Of a stretch of 64,000 nucleotides of DNA, positions 49,141-57,481 are shown one piece after another. A program made the position numbers and the translations under genes. Source of the DNA: Verrucomicrobiota bacterium (lineage in GTDB: Bacteria; Verrucomicrobiota; Verrucomicrobiia; Opitutales; Opitutaceae); assembly GCA_023432225.1 (NCBI GenBank), contig JAEYUW010000002.1, positions 62,001-126,000 of the forward strand. Reading direction: 5' to 3'. Within the stretch, counting starts at the first letter, position 1. Each line of letters begins with the position of its first letter. The notes beneath the pieces were generated by a model. That model made no database searches, had not been told where the DNA came from, and worked only from the letters and a program-made list of their open reading frames with translations.

Positions 49141-51417
49141 TCAGAGGACTTTGATTCCGAGCAACGCATTCTCGACGCGGTCGAACGTCGGCACGTTCTC
49201 GGCGGCGAAGGCGGCGCGGTAATCCTCGTAGGCCGGACCGGCGTCGATCGCGACCGCGAGCGGTTTGCCGGCGGTGCGGGCGAGGGTGGCGAGTTTGTGC
49301 GCAAAGCTGCGCGCTGCTTCGCCGTGGGTGACGAGCTTGCGCGTGAACGGCACGAGGCCGACGACCAGCATGGCGCAGTCGCGCAACAAAATCCCGGCGC
49401 TCGCGTGGAAGGCGGACTCGTCAGCCATGGGGGTTAGGTCCAGGGGGAGACGGGGACTGACGAGTCCACCAAGGTTCAGCGTCGCGAGCGCGCGGGAAAG
49501 TTCAGCGATCGCATCCAGGCACAGCGTCGCGGCGGGCAACTCGGCGTCGAAGAGGTCGGAGCCGTTCACGCTCTCGAAGCCGGCGTTGGTCAGCAGCGCG
49601 ACGGGGCCTTTCGCGAGGTGAGGGTAGGCGGCGAGCCAGGCGAGGGCGGAGTCGAACTCGGCGATCGAACGCGTGAACCGCACGCCGCTGCGCGTGAGCA
49701 ACTCGCGTTCGAGCGCGAGGTCGCCGGCCATCGCGCCGGTGTGGCTGGCGGCGGCGGCCTGGCCAGCCTCGGTGCGGCCGGCGCGGTGCAAGAGCACGCG
49801 GGCACCGCGTTTCGTGAGTGTGCGCGAGGCTTGGGCGAAGGGCGCGAGCTGGCCGGGGCCGAAGCCTTCGACGTAGCACGCGACGGGTCCGGGCTGATCT
49901 TCGTCGGCGAGCGCGGCGAGGACGTCGGGCATCGCCACGTCCATCTGGTTGCCGAGCGCGACGCCGAGGCCGAACCGCAGCTGCGGCTGGCGCGAGCGGC
50001 GGCAGAGCAGAAACGCGCCGCTCTGACTGAGGAGCGTGAGCGCGCCTCCGGTCGTGGGAGGCGACGCGATTTTGTCCGTGGGAATGAACGACGTGTCGAG
50101 CGCGCGCGCTGGCGCCCAGTGGCCGAGAAAATTCGGGCCGAGCACGGCGGGCGTCCAACGGCCGGCGGCGCGGGTTTCGCGGAGGAGTGCGGCGAGTTTT
50201 GTGCCGAGGCCTTGCGTGTCGGCACCGTCGCCGATGCCGCCGGCGACGAGGGCGACGCACGTGGCGCCGCCGCCTTGGGCGATGAGGGCTTCGAGGGTGG
50301 CGGCAGCAGCGGGCGCGGGTAGGGCGAGGATCAGCAGGTCGACGGGCGCGTCGCGCAACGGGGCGACGTCGGGGAGGCTGGGGAGGCCGAGGAAGGTGGA
50401 CGGGGCGTGGTGTAGCGCAGGCGTCTCGCCTGCTACGACGTAGGATGCAGGCGGGACGGCTGCGCTAGTGGGAGGGCGCTGCTCCGTCAGCGCCGTTTCT
50501 GCGGGCGCGGCGGCGATGGAGCGCCGCCCTCCAGGGGCGGAGGCGGAAGTGGGTTTCTTGATCAGGATCAGGTCGCCGGCCGGGAGCGCGTAGCGGCGGA
50601 GGTTGTCGAGGATCGTGCGGCCGACGCCGCCTTCCTGCGCGGAGACGCCGGCGAGCGCGATGCGGCGCGGCTCGCGGAGGGCGGCGAGAAAACCCGCGGG
50701 CGGTGCTAGTCGGGCGGGCGGCGGGGCGTGGCGGCGGCCAACGGCGTCGAGCGGACGCGGCGCGCCGGACGGATCGAGGGCGACGGGATTCAGCTCGAGC
50801 AAAGCGAGCCCTTGCTCGTCGCAGAGCGCGGCGAGTTCCCAGAGCGATTCGAAGAAGAGGCGCAGATCGTCGGTCGTGGTGAGCGGGTGGGCTTCGCGGA
50901 GGCGGCCGAGCCACGCGCGACCGAGGAGGTGTGCGGAGAATTCGGCGAGCGCCTGCTCGGGCGACACGACGGACACCGGCCAGCGGCACGGCGGGGCGAG
51001 TTCGGCGAGGGCATTGGCCTGGAGTCCGCCGAAGCCGCAGAGGATCACCCAGCCGGCGTCGGTGCGGGAGAGGGAGACGAAGGCTTCGGACGGGATGTCG
51101 CGATTGCGCTGGATGGCGATGCGCTCGCAGACGAGAGCGTCGATCCACGCGTGGCCGTGAGCCTCGACGCGTTCGCGCATCGCGGCGGCTTCCTGCGTGA
51201 GGCGCGCGGCGTCGAACGGCAGGAAGCGCACGCAGCCGAGTTCGGATTTGTGCCAGAGCTCGTTGCCGAGACCTTTGAGGACGATCGGTTCTTCCGGTGC
51301 GAAGGGGAGAAAGCCGTCAACGATGCCGTGGCGCGGCGGGCGAATGCCGGCGCGCGCGAGGAGTTCGTAGGCTTCGGTTTCGCAGAGGAAGGCGGAGGGT
51401 GGGGACTCGGTGAGCAT
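49141..51417 (-). CDS. ADP-forming acyl-CoA synthetase with in-frame repeat insertion
   Basis: 758 residues, single-chain NDP-forming acetyl/acyl-CoA synthetase of the Acd/Pat-type family, here with the ATP-grasp (beta-like) part first. Residues about 8-240 are ATP-grasp (PIVLKGLGNELWHKSELGCV, VLCERIAIQRNRD-like); about 245 onward is a CoA-binding Rossmann domain and then a succinyl-CoA-ligase-like domain containing the phosphohistidine motif ASHTGAMAGD (about 556-565). It interconverts acyl-CoA and acid with ATP. Residues about 296-336 are an Ala/Pro-rich insertion translated from palindromic repeats (nt 50412-50532), including VVAGETPALHH. Lies 176 bases upstream of, and reading the same way as, nothing; korB follows behind it on the same strand. 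Confidence 0.83.
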   Translation of the reverse strand: MLTESPPSAFLCETEAYELLARAGIRPPRHGIVDGFLPFAPEEPIVLKGLGNELWHKSELGCVRFLPFDAARLTQEAAAMRERVEAHGHAWIDALVCERIAIQRNRDIPSEAFVSLSRTDAGWVILCGFGGLQANALAELAPPCRWPVSVVSPEQALAEFSAHLLGRAWLGRLREAHPLTTTDDLRLFFESLWELAALCDEQGLALLELNPVALDPSGAPRPLDAVGRRHAPPPARLAPPAGFLAALREPRRIALAGVSAQEGGVGRTILDNLRRYALPAGDLILIKKPTSASAPGGRRSIAAAPAETALTEQRPPTSAAVPPASYVVAGETPALHHAPSTFLGLPSLPDVAPLRDAPVDLLILALPAPAAAATLEALIAQGGGATCVALVAGGIGDGADTQGLGTKLAALLRETRAAGRWTPAVLGPNFLGHWAPARALDTSFIPTDKIASPPTTGGALTLLSQSGAFLLCRRSRQPQLRFGLGVALGNQMDVAMPDVLAALADEDQPGPVACYVEGFGPGQLAPFAQASRTLTKRGARVLLHRAGRTEAGQAAAASHTGAMAGDLALERELLTRSGVRFTRSIAEFDSALAWLAAYPHLAKGPVALLTNAGFESVNGSDLFDAELPAATLCLDAIAELSRALATLNLGGLVSPRLPLDLTPMADESAFHASAGILLRDCAMLVVGLVPFTRKLVTHGEAARSFAHKLATLARTAGKPLAVAIDAGPAYEDYRAAFAAENVPTFDRVENALLGIKVL
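50412..50532. repeat. Palindromic repeats inside the acyl-CoA synthetase reading frame
   Basis: 50412-50436 is GTAGCGCAGG...TGCTAC and its first 22 bases recur exactly, inverted, at 31488-31509; 50470-50532 is a second element bounded by GGAGGGCGC and CGCCGCCCTCC. Read on the minus strand they add about 40 codons without a stop. Confidence 0.85.
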
Positions 51418-51555
51418 CGGGAAGAATCTTTCTCTTTCCTCTATCTCTTAATTTTTTCTCGTTTTCTCAGGCGGGGGACGGCGCGGAGAAAGAGAAAGAT
51501 TAAGAAGGAAGAGAAAGATTGTTCGGGTGGTGGCGGGTGGAGGTGGAGCCCTTCG

Positions 51556-51583
51556 GAGGGCGCTTGAGGGCAAGCGCCCCTAC
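51556..51583. repeat. GTAGG-type palindrome after korB
   Basis: GGAGGGCGCTTGAGGGCAAG then CGCCCCTACC, between the korB stop and the upstream (leader) region of the acyl-CoA synthetase. Confidence 0.75.
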
Positions 51584-51593
51584 CTCGCGCGGT

Positions 51594-53027
51594 TTAGGTC
51601 GCGACGGTTTGCACGGCGGCGAGGCCGGCGGCGTAGGCGGATTGGTTGAGCGGGAGGACGGCGGCCTTGTCCTTGAGGACATGCGCGAGCGTCTCGATCA
51701 GCGCGTCGTCGGGGAGGAGTTTCGTCGCGGATTGCAACGCGCCGAGGGCGACGACGTTTTTCACCATGGGCTTGCCGAGATCGGCGGCGATTTTCGTGAA
51801 CGGGATGCCGAGCACGGTGCGGCCGGGCGGGAGATCGGCGGGCGCGACGGTGACGATGGTGCTGTCGTAGAGAATCGTGCCGCCGGGGACCACGGTCGCG
51901 GCGAATTTGGTGAGACTCGGCGCGTTGAAGGCGACGAGGACGTCGGGCTCGGGCGCGGCGGGGTTGAGCACCTCGGTGGCGGCGATGTGGACGTCGGCGT
52001 AGCTGGTGCCGCCGCGCGACTCGGGGCCGTAGGCCGGGATGTGCGTGGCGTCGTAGCCGAGCTCGATCGCGGCGCGGACGAGGAGGAGCGCGGCGGTTTG
52101 CGCGCCGTCGCCGCCGGAGCCGGCGAATTTGAAGGAGAGGTCGCGCTTCGCGACGTGGGCGGGCCACTCGGCGCGGCGCTTCTCGGCGAGCGCGGGCTCG
52201 GCGCCGGCGAGGCCGAGGACTTCCTCGGGCTCGTAGGAGGGACGCGGGCCTTTGAACCACGGTTCGGTGGTCGCGCTGAGATCTTTTTTCACGCCGAGCG
52301 GGAAGACTGGCTCCATGTTTTCCTGCACCCATTTCTCCGCCTCGACGGGCGAGAGCTTCAGGTGCGTGGGACACTCGGAGAGGACTTCGATGAAGGAGTA
52401 GCCTCGGCCTTCGAGTTGGTTTTGCAGCGCCTTCTTGATCGCGCGGCGGGCTTTGACGCGGTTCTTGGCGTCGTAGAGTGCAACGCGTTCGACGTAGACG
52501 GGGCCGTCGAGTTGCGCGATCAACTCGGCCATCTTGAGCGGTTGGCCGTGGATGCGGCTGCGGCCGTCGGGGCTCGTGGCGGTTTTTTGGCCGGTGAGCG
52601 AGGTCGGCGCGAGTTGTCCGCCGGTCATGCCGTAGATGGCGTTGTTGATGAAGATGACCGTGAGCGGCAGACCCATCTGCGCGACGGAGATCGTCTCGGC
52701 GAGGCCGATGGACGCGAGGTCGCCGTCGCCTTGGTAGGAGATGACGAGCGAGTCGGGCGAGGCGAGCTTGTGGCCGAGCGCGACGGCGGGGGCGCGGCCG
52801 TGCGCAGCCTGCGAGTTGCCGGTGTCGAAGTAGTAGTAGGCGAACACGGAGCAGCCGACCGGCGAGATGAAGATGGTGCGGTCCTGCACGCCGAGTTCGT
52901 TGATGACTTCGGCGATGTCGCGATGGACGACGCCGTGGCCGCAGCCGGGGCAGTAGTGCGTGCTGTGGGCCTTGAGGCCTTCGCCGTGCGCGTGGCGCTC
53001 GAATTTTTCGTAGAAGACACCGCTCAT
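51594..53027 (-). CDS. korB: 2-oxoacid:ferredoxin oxidoreductase, beta-gamma fusion
   Basis: 477 residues. The N-terminal about 290 are the TPP-binding beta subunit: YCPGCGHG (Cys26, Cys29), ISPVGCSVF (Cys59), and the TPP/Mg site GDGDLASIGLAETISVAQMG followed by NNAIYGMTGGQ. The last about 180 residues are a gamma domain: FKFAGSGGDGAQTAALLL, AYGPESRGGTSYADVHI and LVAFNAPSLTKFA. It oxidatively decarboxylates a 2-oxoacid (2-oxoglutarate, pyruvate or branched-chain) to acyl-CoA and reduces ferredoxin. Second gene of a two-gene unit after korA, with a palindrome in the 66-base gap. Gamma fused to beta rather than alpha is less common. Exact substrate is not settled by sequence. Confidence 0.86.
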   Translation of the reverse strand: MSGVFYEKFERHAHGEGLKAHSTHYCPGCGHGVVHRDIAEVINELGVQDRTIFISPVGCSVFAYYYFDTGNSQAAHGRAPAVALGHKLASPDSLVISYQGDGDLASIGLAETISVAQMGLPLTVIFINNAIYGMTGGQLAPTSLTGQKTATSPDGRSRIHGQPLKMAELIAQLDGPVYVERVALYDAKNRVKARRAIKKALQNQLEGRGYSFIEVLSECPTHLKLSPVEAEKWVQENMEPVFPLGVKKDLSATTEPWFKGPRPSYEPEEVLGLAGAEPALAEKRRAEWPAHVAKRDLSFKFAGSGGDGAQTAALLLVRAAIELGYDATHIPAYGPESRGGTSYADVHIAATEVLNPAAPEPDVLVAFNAPSLTKFAATVVPGGTILYDSTIVTVAPADLPPGRTVLGIPFTKIAADLGKPMVKNVVALGALQSATKLLPDDALIETLAHVLKDKAAVLPLNQSAYAAGLAAVQTVAT

Positions 53028-53060
53028 AGGAGGGAGGGGAAAAGAGGAAGGTGGTGTTTT

Positions 53061-53091
53061 GTAGGGCCCGACTTCGTGTCGAGCCCTACAG
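53061..53091. repeat. GTAGGG palindrome between korA and korB
   Basis: TGTAGGGCCCGACTTCGTGT then CGAGCCCTACA; an almost perfect hairpin in the intercistronic gap. Confidence 0.82.
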
Positions 53092-53093
53092 GA

Positions 53094-54509
53094 TCAGGCG
53101 GTGGGTTGCCCGAGCAGTTGGTTGAGGATCTCGCGCTGCGAGGGGAGGACGCCGCCGTGGCGGCGGACGTGTTCGATGCGCGGCGGGTTGAAGCCAGCGT
53201 GGGAGAGCGCGAGGCGCACCTCGTCTTCGAGCTGACCGGGGCCGGCTTCGACGATCATGAGGCGCTTCGTTTGCGGGAGCAGATCGGCGAGCGCGCGAAT
53301 CGGGAACGGCCAGAGCGTGATCGGGCGGAAGAGGCCGACCTTCAGGCCTTCGGCGCGCGCGACTTCGACGGCGCCCTTCGCCATGCGGGCGGGCGTGTTG
53401 CAGGCGACGATGACGACGTCGGCGTCGTCGCAACGGTAGAGATCGGCGCGCTGTTCCTGCGCGGCGATGCGGTCGTATTTGCGGTTGAGGTGCTCGTTGC
53501 GCTTCTCGAGGTCGGTTTCGAGGAGTTCGATCGAGGAGATCAAGTTGTGGCGGTGGCCGCGGTCGCCGCAGACGGCCCAGGCGGGCTTGCCGCGCTTGAG
53601 CATCGTGTCGGGGAGTTTCACGACGCCGGTCATCTGACCGAGGTAGCCGTCGCCGAGGATCACGACCGGGATGCGGTAGCGGAAGGACAGCGTGAAGGCG
53701 TCCATCGTGAGATCGAGCATCTCCTGCGGCGTGCCGGGGGCGAGGACGATGGCGTGGGTATTGCCGTGGCCGAGGCCGCGGCAGGCGAGCTTGATGTCGG
53801 CTTGTTCGGGGCCGAGGTTGCCGAGGCCGGGGCCGCCACGCATGACGTTGACGAAGACGCCCGGGAGCTCGGCGCCGATCATGTAGCTGACGCCTTCGAG
53901 CATGAGCGAGAAACCGGGACCGCTCGTGAAGGTCATGCACGGCACGCCGGAGCCGCCGGCGCCATACATCATGTTCACCGCGGCGGTTTCCGAGACGGCT
54001 TGGACGAACGCGCCGCCGAGCTTCGGGAGGATTTTGGCCATCAGCTCGGCGCCTTCGGTGGACGGCGTGATCGGGTAACCGAAGACGTGACGGCAGCCGG
54101 CGAAGAGCGCGCCGATCGCGGCGGCGTAGTTGCCTTTCAACACGAGCGGCTCGCAGACGGGCGTGACGATGCTGATGTCGTTCTCATCGGCCGCCGGTTC
54201 GACGGTGAGCGGTTTTGGGCCGAAGAGTTTGGCGGGGTCCTGCAGGTCGAAGTCGTCGCCGCGGCCGGTGTGGTCCGGGTGCGCGCGCTCGGTTTCGGGG
54301 CGCAGGCCGTAGGGCTCGGGGCACGCTTGCATGCAGAGCGAGCAGCCGTTGCACGCGTCGAGGTGAAGCTCGACGGGGATGAGGCCGGTGGCGGGATTGA
54401 TCTCGGAGCCGGGCTCGATGCAATGCTTCGGGCACGCGTCGACGCAGCGCAGGCAACCTTTGCAATATTCCGGCTGCAGAAACGGTTTCGGACGGGCGGG
54501 GGCGGTCAT
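53094..54509 (-). CDS. korA: 2-oxoacid:ferredoxin oxidoreductase alpha subunit fused to ferredoxin domain
   Basis: 471 residues. The first about 70 hold two [4Fe-4S] clusters: Cys16, 19, 22, 26 (CKGCLRCVDAC) and Cys53, 56, 59, 63 (CNGCSLCMQAC). Residues about 110-470 are the alpha subunit: EPLVLKGNYAAAIGALFAGC, FGYPITPSTEGAELMA, ETAAVNMMYGAGGSGV and RGGPGLGNLGPEQADI. The alpha/delta fusion means electrons can leave through the attached ferredoxin domain. With korB it makes a two-polypeptide enzyme covering all four ancestral subunits. The start ATG at 54509 begins directly before the cluster region; the longer frame runs into the divergent gdx leader. Confidence 0.88.
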   Translation of the reverse strand: MTAPARPKPFLQPEYCKGCLRCVDACPKHCIEPGSEINPATGLIPVELHLDACNGCSLCMQACPEPYGLRPETERAHPDHTGRGDDFDLQDPAKLFGPKPLTVEPAADENDISIVTPVCEPLVLKGNYAAAIGALFAGCRHVFGYPITPSTEGAELMAKILPKLGGAFVQAVSETAAVNMMYGAGGSGVPCMTFTSGPGFSLMLEGVSYMIGAELPGVFVNVMRGGPGLGNLGPEQADIKLACRGLGHGNTHAIVLAPGTPQEMLDLTMDAFTLSFRYRIPVVILGDGYLGQMTGVVKLPDTMLKRGKPAWAVCGDRGHRHNLISSIELLETDLEKRNEHLNRKYDRIAAQEQRADLYRCDDADVVIVACNTPARMAKGAVEVARAEGLKVGLFRPITLWPFPIRALADLLPQTKRLMIVEAGPGQLEDEVRLALSHAGFNPPRIEHVRRHGGVLPSQREILNQLLGQPTA

Positions 54510-54668
54510 GGGCGGGAGGGGGCGGGAGCCGCTCGGACGAGATCGATCGCGCGACGCGGCGGTGTTTTTTTCATGGTATGACACAAGCGTCGGAGTCTCT
54601 GTGCAGCGCTTGCGTGAGGATGCGCAGCGGTTGGTTTGGGCGCTTAGGCCAAAAGAAGTAGAGGTGAA

Positions 54669-54768
54669 AAATTCCAAACTCCAAACGTCCAAACGCCAAA
54701 GCACGGACAGACGGAGAAACCGGGCGCCGGTGCTTTTGGAGTTTGGCATTTGGAGTTTGGAGTTTTCC
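54669..54768. repeat. Iterated ccaaac/gtttgg phrases before gdx
   Basis: AATTCCAAACTCCAAACGTC and CAAACGCCAAAGCACGG on the left mirror TGCTTTTGGAGTTTGGCATT and TGGAGTTTGGAGTTTTC on the right, so the whole can pair as one long hairpin ending nine bases before the gdx ATG. Relative of 47041-47150. Confidence 0.78.
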
Positions 54769-54776
54769 TTTCACGC

Positions 54777-55094
54777 ATGCCTTGGGTCTGGCTCATCATC
54801 GCCGGCCTGCTCGAAATTTCCTGGGCGGTCGGACTCAAATACACGGACGGCTTTTCGAAGCTGTGGCCGAGCGTCGTCACGGTCGTGTTGATGCTCGCGA
54901 GCTTTTGGTGTCTGGCGCAGGCGGTGAAAGGCCTGCCGCTCGGCACGAGCTACGCGATCTGGACCGGCATCGGCGCGGTCGGCACGGCGATCGCGGGCAT
55001 CCTGCTGTTCAAGGAGCCGGCGACCGCCGCGCGCCTCGTCTGCATGGTGCTGATCGTGGCGGGCATCGCGGGGCTGAAATTCACGGCGAAGTGA
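54777..55094 (+). CDS. gdx: SMR family guanidinium exporter (Gdx/SugE)
   Basis: 105 residues, four transmembrane helices. WVWLIIAGLLEISWAVGLKY has the conserved membrane Glu (residue 13) in helix 1; YTDGFSKLWPSVVTVVLM, GLPLGTSYAIWTGIGAVGTA and LFKEPATAARLVCMVLIVAG are all typical of the Gdx/SugE branch rather than the quaternary-ammonium (EmrE/Qac) branch. It exports guanidinium in exchange for protons. No guanidine riboswitch (ykkC type) was recognisable upstream, where the leader is a repeat. Single gene. Confidence 0.9.
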   Translation: MPWVWLIIAGLLEISWAVGLKYTDGFSKLWPSVVTVVLMLASFWCLAQAVKGLPLGTSYAIWTGIGAVGTAIAGILLFKEPATAARLVCMVLIVAGIAGLKFTAK

Positions 55095-55144
55095 GGCGAG
55101 GAGCGCGGAGGCGGCGGGAGGTGGGGCGGAGGAGAAATCGAAAT

Positions 55145-55184
55145 TGCTGAACGCTGATAGCTGAACGCTGACAGCTGATAACTG
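55145..55184. repeat. Iterated gctgaacgctgatag phrases, copy 2
   Basis: TGCTGAACGCTGATAGCTGA then ACGCTGACAGCTGATAACTG. Inverted relative of 34597-34630. Confidence 0.72.
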
Positions 55185-55255
55185 CCGCCTTGGCCATGCG
55201 GCTAGCGGGCGGCTCCTTGCGTTCGCGCGATGGCGAGTTTTTCTGATGTGTCCTC

Positions 55256-56887
55256 ATGCCTGCCGTCCACGCCGACAAACTTGAGATGCAGCACCGGCTG
55301 TTCGCCGAACTTTCCCGCATGTTCGGGTCGGAGGTGCCGCTCTACGACAAGTCGCTCCTCGTGAATCGCGTCTGTAACGAGGCGATCGGCGCGCTGCTCG
55401 GTCAGCGCTGGCGCGGCTTCGCGATCTCGGCGGAACAGCTCGAGAAGACGAGCGGCGAGCGGCACGGTGCCATCCGCATCGGGCGGCCCGACGAGTATCG
55501 GTGGATCGGGCGGTTCTTCGCGCAGTTCGCGATGGAGCCGCACGCGTTCTACGACATGACGAATGTCGGCGCGAAGAGTCAGCCGATCATCGCGACGGCG
55601 TTCCGCTCGCGGCTGAATCCCGAGCACCGCGTCTTCACGTCGCTGTTGATGACCGACTATTTCGATCCAGCGACGCGCGCACGCATCGAGGCGTTGCTGG
55701 CGCCGCGACAGGTATTTTCCCAGGAGGCAAAACGGCTGATCGAAAAGGGCGAACGCGACGGCGGTCTCGATTGGGACGACGCGAACGCGCTGGTCGGCGA
55801 GGCGACCGAGCGCATTTTCAAGTGGACCGGCCGCGCGCGCGATCACGCGTTTTATCAGGAGCTGAGCAAGGCCGGCTTCAAGATCGCGGCGGACATCGCG
55901 TGCTTCGAGTCGCACCACCTGAATCACCTCACGCCGAACACGCTGTGGATGGACGTCTACACCAGCGCGATGAAGTTCTGTCTCGGCGAACTGGGCGAGG
56001 CGGGTTTCCGGCAGCACTCGACGCTCGCGCTCGAGCACTTCGTGGCGCAATGCGACCGCGACTACCTGCGACTGCACTTCAAGCACTTCTCGTCGACGCA
56101 ACTCGCCGCGCTCGAACCGGCGACACTCGCGGACAGTGCGGTCGCCGCGAGTGTGGACGCGCTGACACGGCGCCTGAAGCAGGACGACCTGAATCTCTCG
56201 CGGCACAAGCACTCGGGTTTCAAGGATTCGACGGAAGGCCCGGCGGCGGACACGCCGGTGTTGCTGCGGCAGGATTCCTACAAGGCGCTGACGGAGCCGG
56301 TGCAGTTCACGAATCCGGATGGCACGGTCGTCGACACGACGCACACGGCGCGCTTCGGCGAGATTGAGCAGCGCTTCTACGCGACGACGCCGAAGGGGCG
56401 CGAACTCTACGATCGCTGCCTCGCGGCGGCCGACGCGGCGAAGGAGAAACATCCGGGTCTGGCGAAGAAGGATTTCGCGGCTTACGAACGGCTCGCGAGC
56501 GAGGCGTTCGCGCTGTTTCCGAAGAAGCTGATCGAGCTGGTCGAGCAGGGGCTGGTGTTCGTGCGCTTCAGTGTGACGGAAAAGGGGCGCGCGGCGGCGA
56601 CGGCGGGGAAGCTGCAGGGCAAAGATCTCGTCGCGCTCACGCGAGAAGGCTACGTCGCGATCGAAGGTCTGCGTTACGAGGATTTCCTGCCGATCAGCGC
56701 GGCGGGCATCTTTGCGTCGAATCTGCAGCAATACGGCACGCAGTCCACGGCGCACGCGAAGCCGACCTACACGCAGGCGCAGCTCGAGGAAGTGCTCGGC
56801 CGAAACATCATTGATCCGAACGAAACCTATGCGGCGCTCGAAGCGGAGTCGCGCGCGGCGACGTTGCGGGAGCTGGGACTGGACTAA
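55256..56887 (+). CDS. 2-oxoadipate dioxygenase/decarboxylase family protein (DUF1338, YdcJ/HglS)
   Basis: 543 residues. DUF1338 family; characterised members (HglS of Pseudomonas, YdcJ) convert 2-oxoadipate to D-2-hydroxyglutarate using a non-haem iron centre, a step of D-lysine catabolism. The metal histidines are visible: His70 in GERHGAIRIGRPDEYRWIGR and the ESHHLNHLTPNT segment (His220/221/224). The C-terminal part has YEDFLPISAAGIFASNLQQYG, also typical. Length is larger than the about 460 of HglS. D-2-hydroxyglutarate could be oxidised by a GlcD-like enzyme such as that at 4729, but the two are far apart. Standing alone before a toxin-antitoxin pair. Confidence 0.82.
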   Translation: MPAVHADKLEMQHRLFAELSRMFGSEVPLYDKSLLVNRVCNEAIGALLGQRWRGFAISAEQLEKTSGERHGAIRIGRPDEYRWIGRFFAQFAMEPHAFYDMTNVGAKSQPIIATAFRSRLNPEHRVFTSLLMTDYFDPATRARIEALLAPRQVFSQEAKRLIEKGERDGGLDWDDANALVGEATERIFKWTGRARDHAFYQELSKAGFKIAADIACFESHHLNHLTPNTLWMDVYTSAMKFCLGELGEAGFRQHSTLALEHFVAQCDRDYLRLHFKHFSSTQLAALEPATLADSAVAASVDALTRRLKQDDLNLSRHKHSGFKDSTEGPAADTPVLLRQDSYKALTEPVQFTNPDGTVVDTTHTARFGEIEQRFYATTPKGRELYDRCLAAADAAKEKHPGLAKKDFAAYERLASEAFALFPKKLIELVEQGLVFVRFSVTEKGRAAATAGKLQGKDLVALTREGYVAIEGLRYEDFLPISAAGIFASNLQQYGTQSTAHAKPTYTQAQLEEVLGRNIIDPNETYAALEAESRAATLRELGLD

Positions 56888-56932
56888 ACTGGCAGTTGAC
56901 CTCGCCTGGTTACCGTCGTTGTTCTTTCGACG

Positions 56933-57160
56933 ATGAAAGCCGTCAGCAAAGGCACCCGTTATAAGCAGCGTCCGTCACCAGCGCTGCGGGTGCAGGAGAA
57001 CGGCGTCGCGGCCTATCTCGTGGAGGCAAAAGCATACGAAGCGATGCAGCGTCGTCTGCTCTTGCTCGAAGGCTTGGCGCGAGGCGAAAAGGCGATCGAT
57101 GAGGGTCGAGTCACGAGTCACGCACGGGCCAAGAAACGGCTCGCGCGGTGGCTGAAATAG
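56933..57160 (+). CDS. Antitoxin, Phd/YefM-like, short N-terminus
   Basis: 75 residues. The stretch VQENGVAAYLVEAKAYEAMQ and the following RRLLLLEGLARGEKAIDEGR, then VTSHARAKKRL, fit the strand-helix and C-terminal toxin-binding part of Phd/YefM antitoxins (usual form V...GxPVAVLV..EEYE...). The N-terminal 20 residues are basic and short compared with the standard DNA-binding half. Its 3' end overlaps the toxin gene by 13 bases, a normal arrangement. Autoregulation of the pair is expected for the family. Confidence 0.75.
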   Translation: MKAVSKGTRYKQRPSPALRVQENGVAAYLVEAKAYEAMQRRLLLLEGLARGEKAIDEGRVTSHARAKKRLARWLK

Positions 57161-57441
57161 TCTGGGCCGATTCTGCGCTCGAGGAACTCGACGCCGTCGC
57201 GGCGTATATCGCCTTGGACAAGCCGGAGGCGGCCGCGCGATTCGTGGCGCGGGTGCTCGCGCACATCGATCAGCTTGCGCTCTTTCCTCAGGCGGGAGGC
57301 AAGCCGCGTGAACTCGCCGGCACGCGCTATCGCCAACTCGTTGTGCCGCCGGTTCGCGTCTTCTACCGCGTGGAGTCGCGATGCGTGTTCATCGTGCACG
57401 TCATTCGGGGCGAGCGGCAGGTTCGGCGTTCGGATTTTTGA
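57148..57441 (+). CDS. Type II toxin, RelE/ParE family
   Basis: 97 residues. EIVWADSALEELDAVAAYIA at the N-terminus, LFPQAGGKPRELAGTRYRQL in the middle and VPPVRVFYRVESRCVFIVHV with RGERQ at the end match ParE/RelE toxins, which poison gyrase or cut mRNA at the ribosome; ParE-like is more likely given the AxxDLxxIxxYI-type start. The start is GTG at 57148 inside the antitoxin gene, implying translational coupling. The active-site RelE residues (Arg/Tyr/His at the C-terminus) cannot be confirmed. Confidence 0.83.
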   Translation: MAEIVWADSALEELDAVAAYIALDKPEAAARFVARVLAHIDQLALFPQAGGKPRELAGTRYRQLVVPPVRVFYRVESRCVFIVHVIRGERQVRRSDF

Positions 57442-57481
57442 AGACCGAACGACTGTCACGGCTGGACCGCGAATTCGTTCT

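Noticed and set aside
51519..54581. Open frame of about 1000 codons on the + strand opposite korA/korB
   Set aside because: Composition is Asp/Val/Arg/Gly-rich antisense of well-recognised genes; no domain, start context or codon bias. A product of high G+C.
54510..54776. Guanidine (ykkC-type) riboswitch upstream of gdx
   Set aside because: Leader is an iterated-phrase hairpin; I could not find the conserved riboswitch core.
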